DNA from: Brachypterus glaber
Taxonomy: Eukaryota > Arthropoda > Insecta > Coleoptera > Kateretidae
Assembly (NCBI GenBank): GCA_958510825.1
Contig: OY294051.1
Span: 3,782,001 to 3,846,000 of the forward strand
Length of the DNA: 64,000 bases
Direction: 5' to 3'
The translations under genes were made by a program, and so were the position numbers. Shown here in pieces: positions 31,851 to 43,548 of the stretch. The notes below the pieces were generated by a model. That model searched no databases. It had not been told where the DNA came from and saw nothing but the letters and a program-made list of their open reading frames with translations. Positions within the stretch are counted from its first letter, which is position 1. The number at the start of each line of letters is the position of its first letter.

Positions 31851-32377
31851 TAAAAGCCACTTTACACGGAGCAAGTTGTGCGCAAGTTTGATGCTATGCA
31901 AGTTTGTTGCAAGAATGATTCAGTCACAGTGCATGCCTTCAAGCAAGTTTGAAGCCATTTTCGTTCCATCAAATTATTTAGAACATGTTCTATTTTTCGG
32001 CGAATTTCACGCAAGTTTTATGGTTATTTTCGTGGTACCAACCTGGAAAAAAGTTACTAAATCGATTTCATTTTACTAATATAGTAGCAACAGCACATGT
32101 TAATAATTATTATAATTAATAATAGGTCGGTCTGTCTAACTAAAAAACTTCCTTAAAAAAGCAAATGCTAGGTTATGTTTTTGTCAACAAACGCAGAGAC
32201 ACGTCAAAATTGTCTGGTTGGCAGCACTGTTTACCTTGCAATATATAGCATTAAACTTGCGTACAACTTGCTCCGTGAAAAGGCAAATCTATGTCCAATT
32301 GTCCTCATGCTATATCTGGCAGCAAACTTGCATAGCATCAAACTTGCGTACAAATTGCTCCGTGTAAAGTGGTCTTT
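31851..32377. mobile_element. TIR element with TIRs of about 50 bp
   Basis: CCACTTTACACGGAGCAAGT followed by TGTGCGCAAGTTTGATGCTA is mirrored at the right end (TAGCATCAAACTTGCGTACA ... TTGCTCCGTGTAAAGTGG). An additional subterminal copy of the inner TIR motif (ACTTGCGTACAACTTGCTCC) lies near 32255. Non-coding. Confidence 0.75.
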
Positions 32378-32764
32378 AATCTGAATGTATTAAATGTATA
32401 TGACTCGGCAAGTTAAAAATAGATTTATTGGTAGCTCACTGACAGCTTTTCGAGCTTCTAGCACCCAAAGGAACCGGATCCGGAGCCTAGCAATTTGGAA
32501 ATAGCTTAATTTGAATGTACTTTAATAGATAAAATACAGCTGGGAAAAATAATAAAATAAAAATGGTCACCACCTCTCCAAGTATAGTCGACTATAGCGA
32601 CTTATTACTAATTATTACTAATAAGTGCGAGGAAATAAATAAATATTCAAGGTTCGGTCGAATTATGACAAAATATATGAATTTGTTATCGAATTAAAAT
32701 ATAAATATTAATGTACTTTTACTAGTGCATTGTATGAAAACTTTGAATCTGTTATAGAGTACAG
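32378..32764. other. Gene-free sequence
   Basis: A/T-rich sequence. A short palindromic patch (AGTATAGTCGACTATAGC) is near 32580. No exon or transposon end seen. Confidence 0.4.
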
Positions 32765-32767
32765 TAA

Positions 32768-33121
32768 GGGGCTGTCCCTATATTAGGTAACGCGCCTGGG
32801 GGGGTCAGAGAAATTGTTACAGTTTGTGACAGGGGGGAGGGGGGGTCTAGGTAAACGTTACGTAGCGGAATTTAATAAATTTAATGTTTATTTCCTAAGC
32901 TTGGCAGATGTATTTTTATTTCAACATAAATTACTATTTAGTGGTCCATAATTCCCTTTTTCACACAAAAATTGACGAAACTATGCATATATAAATAATA
33001 TTGTAATCAGTAAAAAAACTGTTGACATTGATATTAAATTGATTATTAAATTTTTCCCTGTGTGATATTGATTATGAATATTTTTTTGAAAAATTGCGTT
33101 ACGTAATATATGGACAGCCCC
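32768..33121. mobile_element. Harbinger-type MITE with TAA duplication
   Basis: GGGGCTGTCCCTATATTA-GTAACGC at the left is mirrored by GCGTTACGTAATATATGGAC then AGCCCC at the right. TAA flanks both ends (32765-32767 and 33122-33124). The 3-bp TWA duplication fits PIF/Harbinger. 354 bp, non-coding. Confidence 0.7.
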
Positions 33122-33225
33122 TAAGTTCTCCTTGTACAGTATTTTAAGATAGATGTCATTCAGTGTCAACAATTACTACTGCAAAAAATTGCACTAAAAA
33201 ATTTATTTATTTATACTTTATAAAT

Positions 33226-33959
33226 ACAGGGTGATCCATAACTGGCATGCCAAAATTTAAGAGGTGATTCTAGATCCAAAAATATAAAAAAAGTTCCTAT
33301 AAAGATTGGTCCGGAAATGAGCCCTAAGGGATCTAGGGCCCTTTAAAATTGTAATAAAAATAAGGTTTTTAATTAATAACTCGGGTACCGTTTAAGCTAG
33401 AGCGGCGAGCTTTTGCATGTATACTAGTATTAATAAGGGCAATAAGTTTATGTTAATTTATTTTTTTAATTTATCCAGAGGCGTGCCCAGACGGACAAAA
33501 TATATGAGGCTTAAAACATTTTTGCCCCAACCTTTTCTATGTGTATGTTTTTTGGATTTGTTGTAAAAAATATAGATTTCTAGAGTAAAAATACATATAA
33601 CATCATATAGTGTAACACTGTAGGAGCAACCGTTATGAAAAAAAAAATGCAATTAAGAGGAAGTAACATTTTGTGCCACCAAAAACGTTACTTTTTAAAA
33701 GGCTATTACTCCTTTAATATTAAATTTAGGTGTTTTGGTGTATAATACTTTTTTGCTCAGTTTTAAATGAAGAATCACCCTGCAGCATTAAAATTTTATT
33801 GGTGCTTTTTTTTGTTCCCCATTCAATACGTCATCTTCGAAGGGCCGTAGCTCCCTTAGGGCTCATTTCCGGACCAACCTTTATAGAAACTTTTTTTCAT
33901 ATTTTTGGTTGTAGAATCACCTCTTAAATTTCGGTACGCGAGTTCTGGAACAGGCTGTA
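33226..33959 (+). mobile_element. Family F long-TIR element, near complete
   Basis: Left end ACAGGGTGATCCATAACTGG, right end complementary (CTGGAACAGGCTGT). TIRs of about 110 bp include GTTCCTATAAAGATTGGTCC and GGAAATGAGCCCTAAGGGA. The interior of about 500 bp is non-coding; ORFs crossing it are fortuitous. Confidence 0.75.
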
Positions 33960-34235
33960 TGTATATCATTTAATTTAAACTATTAAGTTATATTTGATAT
34001 ACTTAATACATTTATTTGTTTTAAAATTACTTTTATTATCGATAAATACATAATAAGTCATGAAATAAACAATTATATTGATTACATTTGTTTTATTATT
34101 AAAATTTTTATCAGTTTGATTAACATAAATAACATTAGTTCAACTGAATAGAAATAATTTTCTAATTATACTCATACACGGCCATATTTGTACAATGAAC
34201 AATTTTTGAGTTTTAATACAGTAATTCTACTTAAA

Positions 34236-34290
34236 AAAGTCCAAAACGATCAAAATTTGCGTTACGTAATACTTGAACGTTCCCTTATAC
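34236..34290 (-). mobile_element. Family D end fragment
   Basis: AACGATCAAAATTTGCGTTA followed by CGTAATACTTGAACGTTCCC, a solo terminus of the family D type. Confidence 0.55.
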
Positions 34291-34392
34291 CATTTTGGCC
34301 GCCATGTGTTTTTTTTAGTATCACTATCTACCTAGTTTACAGAAAAAAATCTACTAATGGCAATGATTCCAATGGCCAAATTTGTTGCAAAC

Positions 34393-34635
34393 CAACTCTT
34401 CTCTCTAGAATAGGCATTTCAGTTGTAAAAACTGAAAAAAACGTAGCCAACATATACATTTGTCTGTCTTACTCGCACAGCTTTGTTCTATCAGAGACAA
34501 CAATAACAGTTACTGGTAATTATTATTGTTCGGGCCTGAATATACCTACTATTTGTTTACAAACAAACCGAGATGTTGGCGATACTTCATATTGACGGTA
34601 TGCGTATTCTAGAGAGAAGAGTTGTTAGTTCGTTG
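34393..34635 (+). mobile_element. Family A hAT-type MITE, copy A3
   Basis: Left TIR shortened by about 10 bases; right TIR intact (GAGAAGAGTTGTTAGTTCGT). The flanking octamers TTGCAAAC and TTCCAAAC differ at one base, consistent with an aged 8-bp duplication. Confidence 0.7.
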
Positions 34636-34884
34636 TTCCAAACACGTTTAAAAAAGTACAAACGCTGTCAACTGAATGCGCAAAGGAAGCATGACGAATC
34701 CGTCGCCACAGTATCTATAAAATCGATGTGCAAACACTTTTTTCCGTGTATTTATTTTTATCTGTTTTGGTTAAAATTCTAAAAACAAAATTACAAACAA
34801 GTAAATAATTTGTGCACTTGAAATAAAGTGCCATTAAATGCTTAAAAAATAGTGATTACGGAGGTGAATACTGGAGTTCGGTTT

Positions 34885-35602
34885 TATCTAAATGAAAATG
34901 TTTTTTAAACTTAATGGTTGATTTTATTATTATCATTATAGTTGTATTGACCTTTTGAATCAGCAAAAAGTTTAATGAGAAAAACGCGTTTCCGCAAAAA
35001 TCATATTTTTTTATGCATCATTATTGCATATTACACAGAAAAAAAGGATTCCTTGAACAAAGAAGACGTGTCTTTCGATAAATCGATATTCTCTTGTTTC
35101 AAGGTTACCATTTTTTTGAAGCCAAGTCGATGAGGATGCGATTACTCGAATTGAGCAGGAGATTCTAACCTCACTTCGTCTTCAAGGTTATTCGAATAGC
35201 CTTTTTGTAGTGGTTTATCTGTGTTGCTAATTTCAACTGAATAAAATAACGGTTTTGTTTGACGTTTTATAATTAATCTGTATTTTGAGGTTATATTTGT
35301 TGACAGTTACAATTGTCACTATCAATATATCCTTAGATATAACCTTAAAATTCAAATTAAGAGTCACTTTTTGACATTTCTTTACTAACTTGAACGAATG
35401 TACGCATGTATGCCAACTTTAAAGAAACAAAAATGAGTTATTCCCCGAGGCGTCTCTTACTTAATTAGATTTTATCTGAATAAAAATGTTATAAAATTTA
35501 ATGGTCGATATAACTATAATCATTCTAGTTGTATTGACCTCTTGAATCAGCAAAAAGTTTAATGAGGATGACGCGTTTCCGCAAAAATCATATTTTTGGG
35601 AT
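34885..35602 (+). repeat. Pair of direct repeats of about 130 bp
   Basis: The block GTTGTATTGACC-TTGAATCAGCAAAAAG, then GCGTTTCCGCAAAAATCATA, occurs at about 34885-35010 and again at about 35467-35602. Between them lies a diverged family L left arm (35037-35120). They could be a local duplication or the ends of a small element. LTR features such as a primer-binding site were not seen. Confidence 0.55.
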
Positions 35603-35807
35603 GAATAAAATTAATTTTAGATATTTTTCATTCAATAGTTCATTCATAAACATCATGTACAAATAAAAAATCGAGAGATAACGTTTCGCTTACCATATAT
35701 TATCCAATTTTATCCTACATCAAGCATGTGTCCATACACAGAAAAACAAAACTATGGTTATTTCACTTCAAAATTTAATGCAGTATGAACATATTGAAAT
35801 AAAAATT

Positions 35808-36207
35808 ACACAGGCCAACAAGGATTTTGTATACTGTTTTTTAGCTATGCGCCATGCCAAAAATCTTCTTCATTAACTTAAAGTGTAATTTTTTTTGAGT
35901 TATGGACATTAGTCTACATCAACATAATCAAAAGAAACCATTTGACACATTTTTAAAAAGATCGAAATAAAAAAAAAAAATTGGACAATGGTTAATTCAA
36001 AATTGACGGTATCAAATATAGTAAACAAAAATTCAGAATTTTGTCCTTGTTTTTTTTTTCTTGGCCCACTGTGCGGTTGTTCAAAACCCCTAGGTGATGG
36101 ACAAAAACCGAAGTTAATTACATTCGAAATCAACATAACCAAATTACCACAAATCAGTTGTCAGATCCAAATCAACTTTCAAATGTTGAAAATTTGTTGG
36201 CCTGTGT
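35808..36207. mobile_element. 400-bp TIR element
   Basis: ACACAGGCCAACAAGGATTTT on the left is mirrored by AAAATTTGTTGGCCTGTGTT on the right. Non-coding: two overlapping ORFs on opposite strands in the middle reflect an internal partial palindrome. Confidence 0.6.
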
Positions 36208-36974
36208 TATTATTTCCAGGCAGCTATGATTAGTGGTTTAAAAATGACTTTTAGTCATATTTTTATTACACATTGTGCTTTAAATATTTTACTTTTAACT
36301 GACTTTTAAAGCCTTATAAATAATTATAAGAAAATACATATTTTTAAAAAGTGAAAGTTGGTTTAAAATTATAATAAAATTTGACATTATCTGAGCTGGT
36401 GATATCTAAAATTAATTTTTTGAATAAAATTATGGGGCAGTATTTTTCTAACTTGCCGAAAAAAAAATCTGCCACATCGTTCATTGTGAAACTTTTAATA
36501 AGCACTGCATTACTGTATAACTTCATAAAAAAAAAATAAAATTGAAACGTCACCCTAAAATATAGTAACACGTTACGTCAAAAACAGTGTGACGTAACTG
36601 ATGGTTTGCCCCTTTGTTGTAAAAATTATGATATGTTATTTCTTGTTTGCTTCTCAAACCAAAATTCTCAAACATTAGGTTTCAATAAATTACGAGTTTA
36701 TGTTTTATTTTACTTTTTTTACGGCTTTTTTACGATTTAGATCTATAAATCTTATAACCCATGTTCGAAATAAAATTTATGGTACCCACCATACGGCTAT
36801 AAAAAAATTATAACGTAAACAATATTTTCATAATAAATTCATATAAATAATATGCAATTTAAATAATGTTGTTTTGTAGTGTTTTTATCGAGGGTTTTAT
36901 GTCTGTGTAGATATCTAGATCTCTTAAATATATCTAAATTTTGATTTTAAGTAGGCAGAAGATGGCTGAGACTA
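36208..36974. other. Gene-free sequence
   Basis: Around 36545-36600 a short inverted motif (AACGTCACCCT ... GTGTGACGTAAC) may mark a transposon end. Nothing else recognised. Confidence 0.35.
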
Positions 36975-38103
36975 AGGGCATGTCCACAGGCTCGCTTAAC
37001 AACATAGTACATAACAATGCGATGCCGTAATTGGCTTGATATGTCGCCATGTATCTTGTAAGCCAATCACGGTACCGCATTGTTATGTACCATCGTTTTC
37101 ATAATAAACGCTTACACCTAAAAATGTTACAGATTATATTGAACTTTATCAAGGTCTCTTTGACATTTATTTGTCAAATATTATTATGACATTACTTGTC
37201 AAAATAATTCACATTAGTTATGCCGCAGCTTACAAATTATCAAAAATGTATTATAACAGCAAGAATAAATGACGGGATAAGTGTACGTGAAATAGCCACT
37301 GAATTAAATGTTGCAAACAGCACTATAATGCGAGCAAAGAAAACACTTGAGGAAACTGGACAGATTAGCAGAAAGCGGGGTTCTGTTCGAAGTAGAATGA
37401 GTAGTGCAGAAGAAGATATACAATTAATGAATTATCTGCGGGAAAACCCTTTCCATACCGGAGTCAGAGCGAGGGAAGAAACTAACTTTCCTGGGTCATA
37501 ATGCTGAAGAATTACGACAGGGCATCATTGAGGCTTGGCACGCAAAAATTACACCAAATTACACAAACCAACTGTTAGAATTACAAAGAAGATTTTTTTA
37601 TTTTTGATATCTTAAAATAAGTCACTCTTGATGATGTTTTTTTTTCTTTATATTTTTGAAGACACTATTTTGAAGAAAAAAACATTATCCCATGAACCGT
37701 AAGAGTTGTACAAAAAGCGCTTAGTGTTTTGGGAGTTTAAAATCAAGCAGGGCAAGTTATAAAGAGTGACTTTTTTTGAGATCAAATCAAAAATAAAAAA
37801 TAAATTCCTCTTTGTAACTCTATCTGGAGACATACTGTATAAATATCATTTATAATAAAATTTGTTAACCTTTTTGCTTATAAGCATATATGCTTAAAGA
37901 CAGTTATAGGACTTGCACTATATAATATAGACTGTACTTTAACCTTACTTAATTATTACGGAAAATGTCAGTGTCAATCTTAGTAAAGTACATATACCAC
38001 AACTAAAAATTTAAAATGTTGGGGTACCTCAGGGTTCTGTGATGTGAGCGTTTTCTATGAAAATGATGGTACTATGTTGTTATGCGAGCTTGTGGATATG
38101 CCT
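36975..38103 (+). mobile_element. Internally deleted Tc1-like transposon with TA duplication
   Basis: TIRs of about 30 bp: AGGGCATGTCCACAGGCTCG followed by CTTAACAACATAGTAC, mirrored at the right end. TA flanks both ends (36973-36974 and 38104-38105). The interior holds the N-terminal DNA-binding part of a transposase (37220-37501) joined directly to its last 35 or so codons (37496-37605). The DDE catalytic core is missing, so the element is non-autonomous. The 147-bp MITE at 50794-50940 has the same ends. Confidence 0.8.
37220..37605 (+). pseudogene. Tc1-like transposase: N-terminal HTH domains fused to C-terminus
   Basis: The first 93 codons hold paired helix-turn-helix segments: about residues 3-50 (YQKCIITARINDGISVREIA, then ELNVANSTIMRAKK) and about 60-93 (SSAEEDIQLMNYLRENPFHT). 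It ends FPGS then a stop. In another frame the sequence continues HNAEELRQGIIEAWHAKITP and NYTNQLLELQRR, which matches the C-terminal helix region of Tc1/mariner transposases. The roughly 200 residues between, including the DDE triad, are deleted. A transposase DNA-binding domain without catalytic core could still bind TIRs and act as a repressor, but that is speculation. Confidence 0.75.
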
Positions 38104-38489
38104 TAACCCCGTCTCCCCATATAATTATGTAACCTCCTATTTTTTTGAAAATTTTACAAATTTCAATAAAAAAAAACTAAGTCCTTAAAGCAAGGCACTT
38201 AAGCAACTCTGTACAATAAAAAACACATATTAATATCTTTAATTATTACTAATTAAGTACTTCCAACTGAGAATTTTCGGCTCAAAATGTGGCCTGCAAA
38301 GGCGAAATATGTATCATACACACACCCAAACTTATATGGAATCACCCTTTATTTTTATATTCTTTCATAAGTTAAATATAGTAAGTACAGCACTGTATAA
38401 ATAGAGGTTCATACCAAAGAAAAATCATATAGACAAAGAAGATTAATAAGGTTTGGATTAAGAATTGAAGAAAAAGTCTTTAGTTGTTT

Positions 38490-38990
38490 TTCTATTTTGC
38501 GACTCTTATAAGCTCATAATCACACGCATTTTATAGACCCATAAGAGGTCTCTACTTTTTTTTTCTGTTGGGTTGGCAACATACAAAATCCTATCTCTTG
38601 ACGTTTTGCGTGCAAATGTCAATGTCGATTTAAAGTTTAATTTTTTACAAAATTTTGTGTTTGGGTTATTTTTTACCGTGTTAAAATTGTGGACTAGTTA
38701 ATTGCAGTGAAAAAAGAAGAGATGACTGTAAAATATATCAAAATATCATTTGTTCTTAGAATTTTAAACATAGTGTAAACTGTAATGCCAACCCAAAACT
38801 AAAATCCCTAAATCAGTCATCAATTTAAATGTAAGTTTTTTAAATTTTAGAGCCAAATAGAAAAAATTGTATAAAGCACTTGTTTCATAACACGTTTTTA
38901 GAGCACGAGTACAAGTTTAGAAAACGAGCAGCAAGCGGCTCGTTTTCTAAACTTGTACTCGTGCGCTAAAAACGTATGTTACTTTAATAT
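38490..38990 (+). repeat. Dispersed repeat N, copy 1, with perfect hairpin
   Basis: The sequence from TATTTTGCGACTCTTATAAG to GCTAAAAACGTATGTTA recurs at 41241-41715. It includes a perfect 27-bp hairpin (38903-38964) and an outer inverted pair GTTGGGTTGGCA / TGCCAACCCAA. Non-coding. Confidence 0.7.
38903..38964. repeat. Perfect 27-bp stem, 8-nt loop hairpin
   Basis: GCACGAGTACAAGTTTAGAA then AACGAGC pairs exactly with the downstream arm around the loop AGCAAGCG. Flanking CACGTTTTTAG / CTAAAAACGT extends the pairing. In the second copy near 41655-41700 most of the left arm is absent. Confidence 0.8.
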
Positions 38991-39403
38991 ACTATTATTG
39001 AATGTACAGAAGAAATTGCTGATGAAACCAGAATTATGCCTCCCCTATATTTTGAAACTGCTCTAGCAGTTTTGAGTCTAGCTTGTCTTCTTCGACCCCT
39101 TATACATCAATTTAGACGGTTAATTTTATTTTGCCAATTTCCAAATTGGTGTATGTTTATAATGTAGTCCGTGTTGTTTGTTTTTAATTTTTTGACTATT
39201 TTAGCCTGAAGATGACCCTAAATTAAAGGGTCGAAACAATTTTAGCTATTTTTTATAGATAAAATGCTTCAATAAAAAACTTTGGAGTGGACATAATAAT
39301 TTTTTAATTTTGATTTATTTATACGGTGCTGCACATTATTTTTAATTTATGTAAGAATATAAAAATAAAGGGTGATTCCATATAAGTTTGGATGTGTGTA
39401 ATA

Positions 39404-40068
39404 TAACATAAATACATACTTTTTTTTATTTTTTTTTTATTTTTTTTTATTTTTTAAAAAGTCAAACATTGGCCGTTTTAGCAGATTAATAGAAATGTTT
39501 CTTGAAAACACACGTCGACCCTTGTCGCTTAAAGTCTACATTTATCTCACAAGCACCGACATTGTTTTATTTAGGTTATATAGATCTGGAAAAAAATTGT
39601 TCATCGGCATAAGTCAAAATACGAAAAAAGTGATATTGACCCTTTTAGAACCAAGCCACAGAATTATTTCTTTGTTGTTGTTTGTTAAAAAAGTAAACAT
39701 GTATGGGCTAAAAAAGTTATATGAGTACTCCACCCTTTTTTTGACATTTAATCAAAATTTTTAAATACCACACAAACAATATTAAAAAATCAATTAGTAG
39801 AATTGTTAGCGAATTTCTAAATAAAAATCTATAAAAATGTGAAAGTAAATATTTAAAAACAAGCTGGAAAGATATGTAATGCTACGCAACCTCGCAGTAT
39901 AATCCTAGCAACCAGGATTTGCGCAATAGTCCTTAATTTCTTTAAAGAGAAAAATGTATTAATGCAAGGACGCCTTGATTAATGCTATTAAAATAACAAT
40001 AAAACCTTTTCGTGGAAGGATGGCTGACTAGGGATTTATATTCCTGAACTTTTTCTGAGCATGTATGC
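39404..40068. other. Gene-free sequence
   Basis: Starts with T-rich tracts at about 39420-39455. An 89-codon plus-strand ORF (39495-39764) has no recognisable domain. GATATGTAATGCTAC at about 39870 also occurs inverted near 45865. Confidence 0.35.
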
Positions 40069-40502
40069 CAAAGAACTTTTACCTCAAGAAGTAATTTCAG
40101 ACCAATGTTTATAAAGGTGTCATATTTTTGTTTGTTTATTTACTAACAGAAACGCGATGCAGCTTTGTGGTGTAAAATGTAGATGTCGCTAGTCGACTTT
40201 CAGGCTACCTATCATGAATTCAAATCATTATACTTAAAAATGTAAAAAACTTTATTGTGTATACTATAATTATGTTTAATAATATAGTATATTTAAATCT
40301 ATTAAAATTAAACTACTAGTTCATATAAAACTCATACAGAACTAATGTTTCTTAAAATTTACAATAAAATATCCAAAGTATATGTTTCCAATCGGCAACA
40401 CTGTACCCCCTGTCAGTCATTTTACGACATTAGACTCTCAGTTTACACATTCTTTCTCTCTCTTTACGCGTACTAAGTGTAAACAATAGTCACTCCCCAC
40501 CC
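40069..40502 (+). mobile_element. Family I hAT-type MITE, right end missing
   Basis: Same left TIR (CAAAGAACTTTTACCTCAAG) and interior as 6053-6595 up to CACTCCCCACC, with a short internal deletion (the TAGTAGCGATGTTGCGTAGT stretch is lacking). The right TIR is absent. Confidence 0.7.
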
Positions 40503-41240
40503 CGTACTGAAAAAAAAACAAGGGTAATATTTTTCCTTTGCACGAAACGGAGAGAACGCCTAGCATAATTCTTTGTATTAATTCTAAAAATAAAATTGAA
40601 CAAAACAATTTAATGTGAAAATATTTATAAAGTTGTAAATAAATTGCGTCACGGCCAGCATTTTAAACAAACATATTTTTAGTTGTTTCCAATGATGACT
40701 GGCTTTTATCATTTAAAAAAAAATAACAATTTAAATTAATAACATGCAACATTTTTTTAGACGGCCATACTTTAAAGAACATTTTTTTTAATGTTTCTTT
40801 CGAATAAAAAAAATATCGATTATCGACATTTAAATGAGCAAATATTTGCTCAAATAAATACAAAAAAGTCATTTTGGAGAGTTACGCCCATGTTAATAGT
40901 ATAGGAAAATAGCGTTAGGTCTAAAATGATCAAAATTTGCGTTACGTAATACTCGAACGTTCCCTTAGCTGATTTAGTTTAGTTTTTTTAGTTTAGTTTT
41001 CCCATTTTTTTTTACTGATTGACAGAATTCTAAAAATATTATCTCACAAAAATTCTATAAAGGAAAGTCCAAAATTATTGTTTTTTTGCACATAAAAAAA
41101 TCCCGATATTAAATTTTATACCTATCAAGAATTTTAACGCAAATCGTGACTTTTAATTACTTAGGTACACAGATCTGCAATATATATTTTTTTTAATCAA
41201 AGAATTGATTTTTACAATTTTGAAGAAACTTTATTTTTTT
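40503..41240. other. Gene-free sequence with a family D end fragment
   Basis: A family D-type terminus (GTTACGCCCATGTTAATAGT ... ACGTAATACTCGAACGTTCC) is at 40880-40972. The rest is A/T-rich with no recognisable features. Confidence 0.45.
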
Positions 41241-41715
41241 TTCTATTTTGCGACTCTTATAAGCTCATAATCACACGCATTTTGCGTGTTCTTATAGGCC
41301 CATAAGAGGTCTGTACTTTTTGTTCTTTTGGGTTGGCAACAGACCTGGCCTATCGCTTGACGTTTTCCGTGCAAATGTCAATGTCGCTTTAAAGTTGAAT
41401 TTTCTACAAAATTTTGTGTTTAGATTATTTTTACCATGTTAATGTTAATTGTGGCTTGGTTAATTGCAGTAAAAAAGAGAAGAGATTACTATAAAATGTA
41501 TCAAAATAGAATTTTAAACATGGTGTAAACTGTAATGCCAATCCAAAACAAAAATCCCTAAATCAGTCATCAATTTAAATGTAAGTTTTTTTTTTAATTT
41601 TAGAGCAAAATAGAAAAAATTGTATAAAGCACTCGTTTCATAACACGTTTCTAGCGCACTAGTAGCGGCTCGTTTTCTAAACTTGTACTCGTGCGCTAAA
41701 AACGTATGTTATGAA
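41241..41715 (+). repeat. Dispersed repeat N, copy 2
   Basis: Diverged copy of 38490-38990. It has an insertion in the CGCATTTTGCGTGTTCTTAT region and has lost most of the left hairpin arm (AGCGCACTAGTAGCGGCTCG). Confidence 0.7.
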
Positions 41716-42269
41716 ACTAGTTGTTTAATATACTATACTATTATAGTATAATATAATATTATAGGCTATTATATCGTAAAGTGAAATACAATAAAATAGC
41801 CTATAGTAAAAAATATTCCGATAAAAGTGTGCAAAATCTTATTACTTTGCGTGTTTAGCCCAAAATCCTTTTCAGAATTCAACCAACTTTTAATACATTT
41901 CATTTTGCAGGACTGTGTTAATAAATACGATAAGCGCGATAGGTAAATAGTACAATACGTACGTAAAATACATAAACGTTATTTATTTTATTGTTGTTTT
42001 TGTACGTCACAGATAACCAGGTTTCCCGGAAAATGGAAATTTCTGATAATTTTTTATTACGTAACTGATTAAAAAACATATGTAGGTAATTCATACATTT
42101 AAGTAATTTTATTACTAATAAATGAAGCATATAGATTTGCAACGTACAGGGTGATACAACTTCACTGATACAACACTAGCGTAATTAATAACTTAATTAG
42201 GTTATACAACAATAAATAGTTGTATATGCGCCAACCACTATATATTGTTTTAGATTTTAAGTCCAAACC
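41716..42269. other. Gene-free sequence
   Basis: A short palindromic AT patch (ATAGGCTATT ... AATAGCCTAT) lies near 41760-41805. An ACAGGGTGATACAACTTCAC string near 42147 resembles the outer ends of ACAGGGTG-type elements. No genes seen. Confidence 0.35.
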
Positions 42270-42835
42270 ATGAACGGTTATACCAAAAAAGACATTAATA
42301 AGACCATATACAAATACAGAAATCCCAGACCCAAACAACAGGACAAGTTATACTTCCCTATGTAAGCGGTATCACGGATAAAATAGGTAAACTTTTGAAG
42401 AAGTCAAACATTAAGCCTATATTTCGGTCCAACCAAAAAGTAGGTAAATGTTTGACTTCAACAAAAGACAAAATACCCCTGAGTTCAGAAGGCGTATATA
42501 AAATACCCTGCTCCTGTGGTACGGTTTACATAGGTGAAACTAAGAGAAAAATTTCTACAAGACTTCAAGAGCATGAGCGCAATATAAGAAAGAAACAAAT
42601 TTCCTTATCGGCAGTAGCCGAACATGTACATGAAACAGGTCATAAAATCAATTTGTCTGAAACAAAACAAATATTAACAGAAAACAGAAAAATGCCAAGG
42701 AAGATACGGGAATCGATAGAAATCATCAAGCATCCTAACAATATCAATCGGGACACTGGTTACCACTTACCTGCAATATGGAAGTCTTTGATAGGAAAAA
42801 CCTCGTCACGGGTGAATAACCACAACTCGTCATAA
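42270..42835 (+). pseudogene. Penelope-like element fragment: GIY-YIG endonuclease
   Basis: The C-terminal part of a Penelope-like retroelement ORF. The open frame 42395-42835 carries a GIY-YIG nuclease: GVYKIPCSCGTVYIGETKRK, then the conserved Arg in STRLQEH and HVHETGHKIN, ending near HLPAIWKSLI. Upstream, 42270-42360 reads MNGYTKKDINKTIYKYRNP to KLYFP, the usual linker of these elements, and needs one missing base near 42361 to continue into the V-SGITDKIGKLLKKSNIKP that leads into the nuclease. The RT domain is absent. In intact elements this nuclease nicks target DNA during retrotransposition. Terminal repeats were not identified. Confidence 0.8.
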
Positions 42836-43032
42836 ATACAAACGAGTGCAGTTGTTTGATTTACAACAACAAACTGTTAAGCGATCAGGTTTTCCTGTGC
42901 CAGTTGAACTTGAAACAAATTATTAATTTGTTTTAAATTAGTTAAATATGTTTATATCAAGTATTTTTATACTTGAAATAAGTATCTAACGCAAGTATAT
43001 TTTAAATTAAATTTTTCTTCCTCTGTGTATAC

Positions 43033-43286
43033 CAACGAACTAATAACTCTTCTTTCTAGAATACGCATACCTTTAAAATAAAGTATCGCCGACATCTCGG
43101 TTTGTTTGTAAACAAATAGTACGTATATTCAGGCCTGAACAATAACAGTTACCAGTAACTGGTTTTGTTGTCTCTGTTAGAACAAAGATGTGCGAGTAAG
43201 ACAGACGAATGTTTATGTTGCTGACGTTTTTTTCAGTTTTTACAAATGAAATGCCTATTCTAGAGAGAAGAGTTATTAGTTCGTTG
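43033..43286 (-). mobile_element. Family A hAT-type MITE, copy A4
   Basis: A 254-bp copy bounded by CAACGAACTAATAACTCTTC and its complement, oriented like A2. It is separated from A5 by exactly 8 bp (ACAGATAC). Confidence 0.8.
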
Positions 43287-43294
43287 ACAGATAC

Positions 43295-43548
43295 CAACGA
43301 ACTAATAACTCTTCTTTCTAGAATACGCATACCTTTAAAATAAAGTATCGCCAACATCTCGGTTTGTTTGTAAACAAATAGTAGGTATATTCAGGCCTGA
43401 TCAATAACAATTACCACTAACTGGTATTGTTGTCTCTGTTAGAACAAAGCTGTGCGAGTAAGACAGACAAATGTATATGTTGGCTACGTTTTTGTCAGTT
43501 TTTACAAATGAAATGCCTATTCTAGAGAGAAAAGTTATTAGTTCGTTG
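43295..43548 (-). mobile_element. Family A hAT-type MITE, copy A5
   Basis: A second copy in the same orientation, highly similar to A4. Its flanking octamers (ACAGATAC and GTTTGTAC) are not identical, so the pair may derive from recombination or tandem insertion rather than two simple events. Confidence 0.8.

Larger units (their letters stand above)
38318..39403. mobile_element. Region bounded by 60-bp inverted repeats
   Basis: ACACACACCCAAACTTATAT followed by GGAATCACCCTTTATTTTTA is mirrored by TAAAAATAAAGGGTGATTCC then ATATAAGTTTGGATGTGTGT. The enclosed 1.1 kb includes the repeat at 38490-38990 and a possible Penelope-type tail near 39215-39300 (CTGAAGATGACCCT, then AAGGGTCGAAAC). It may be a composite rather than a single element. 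Confidence 0.5.

Noticed and set aside
34885..35602. Direct repeats as LTRs of a small LTR retrotransposon
   Set aside because: No TG...CA ends, primer-binding site, polypurine tract or target duplication could be seen.
39005..39060. Hammerhead ribozyme core (CTGATGA near 39018), as carried by some Penelope-like elements
   Set aside because: The GAAA box and pairing stems at the required spacing are missing.
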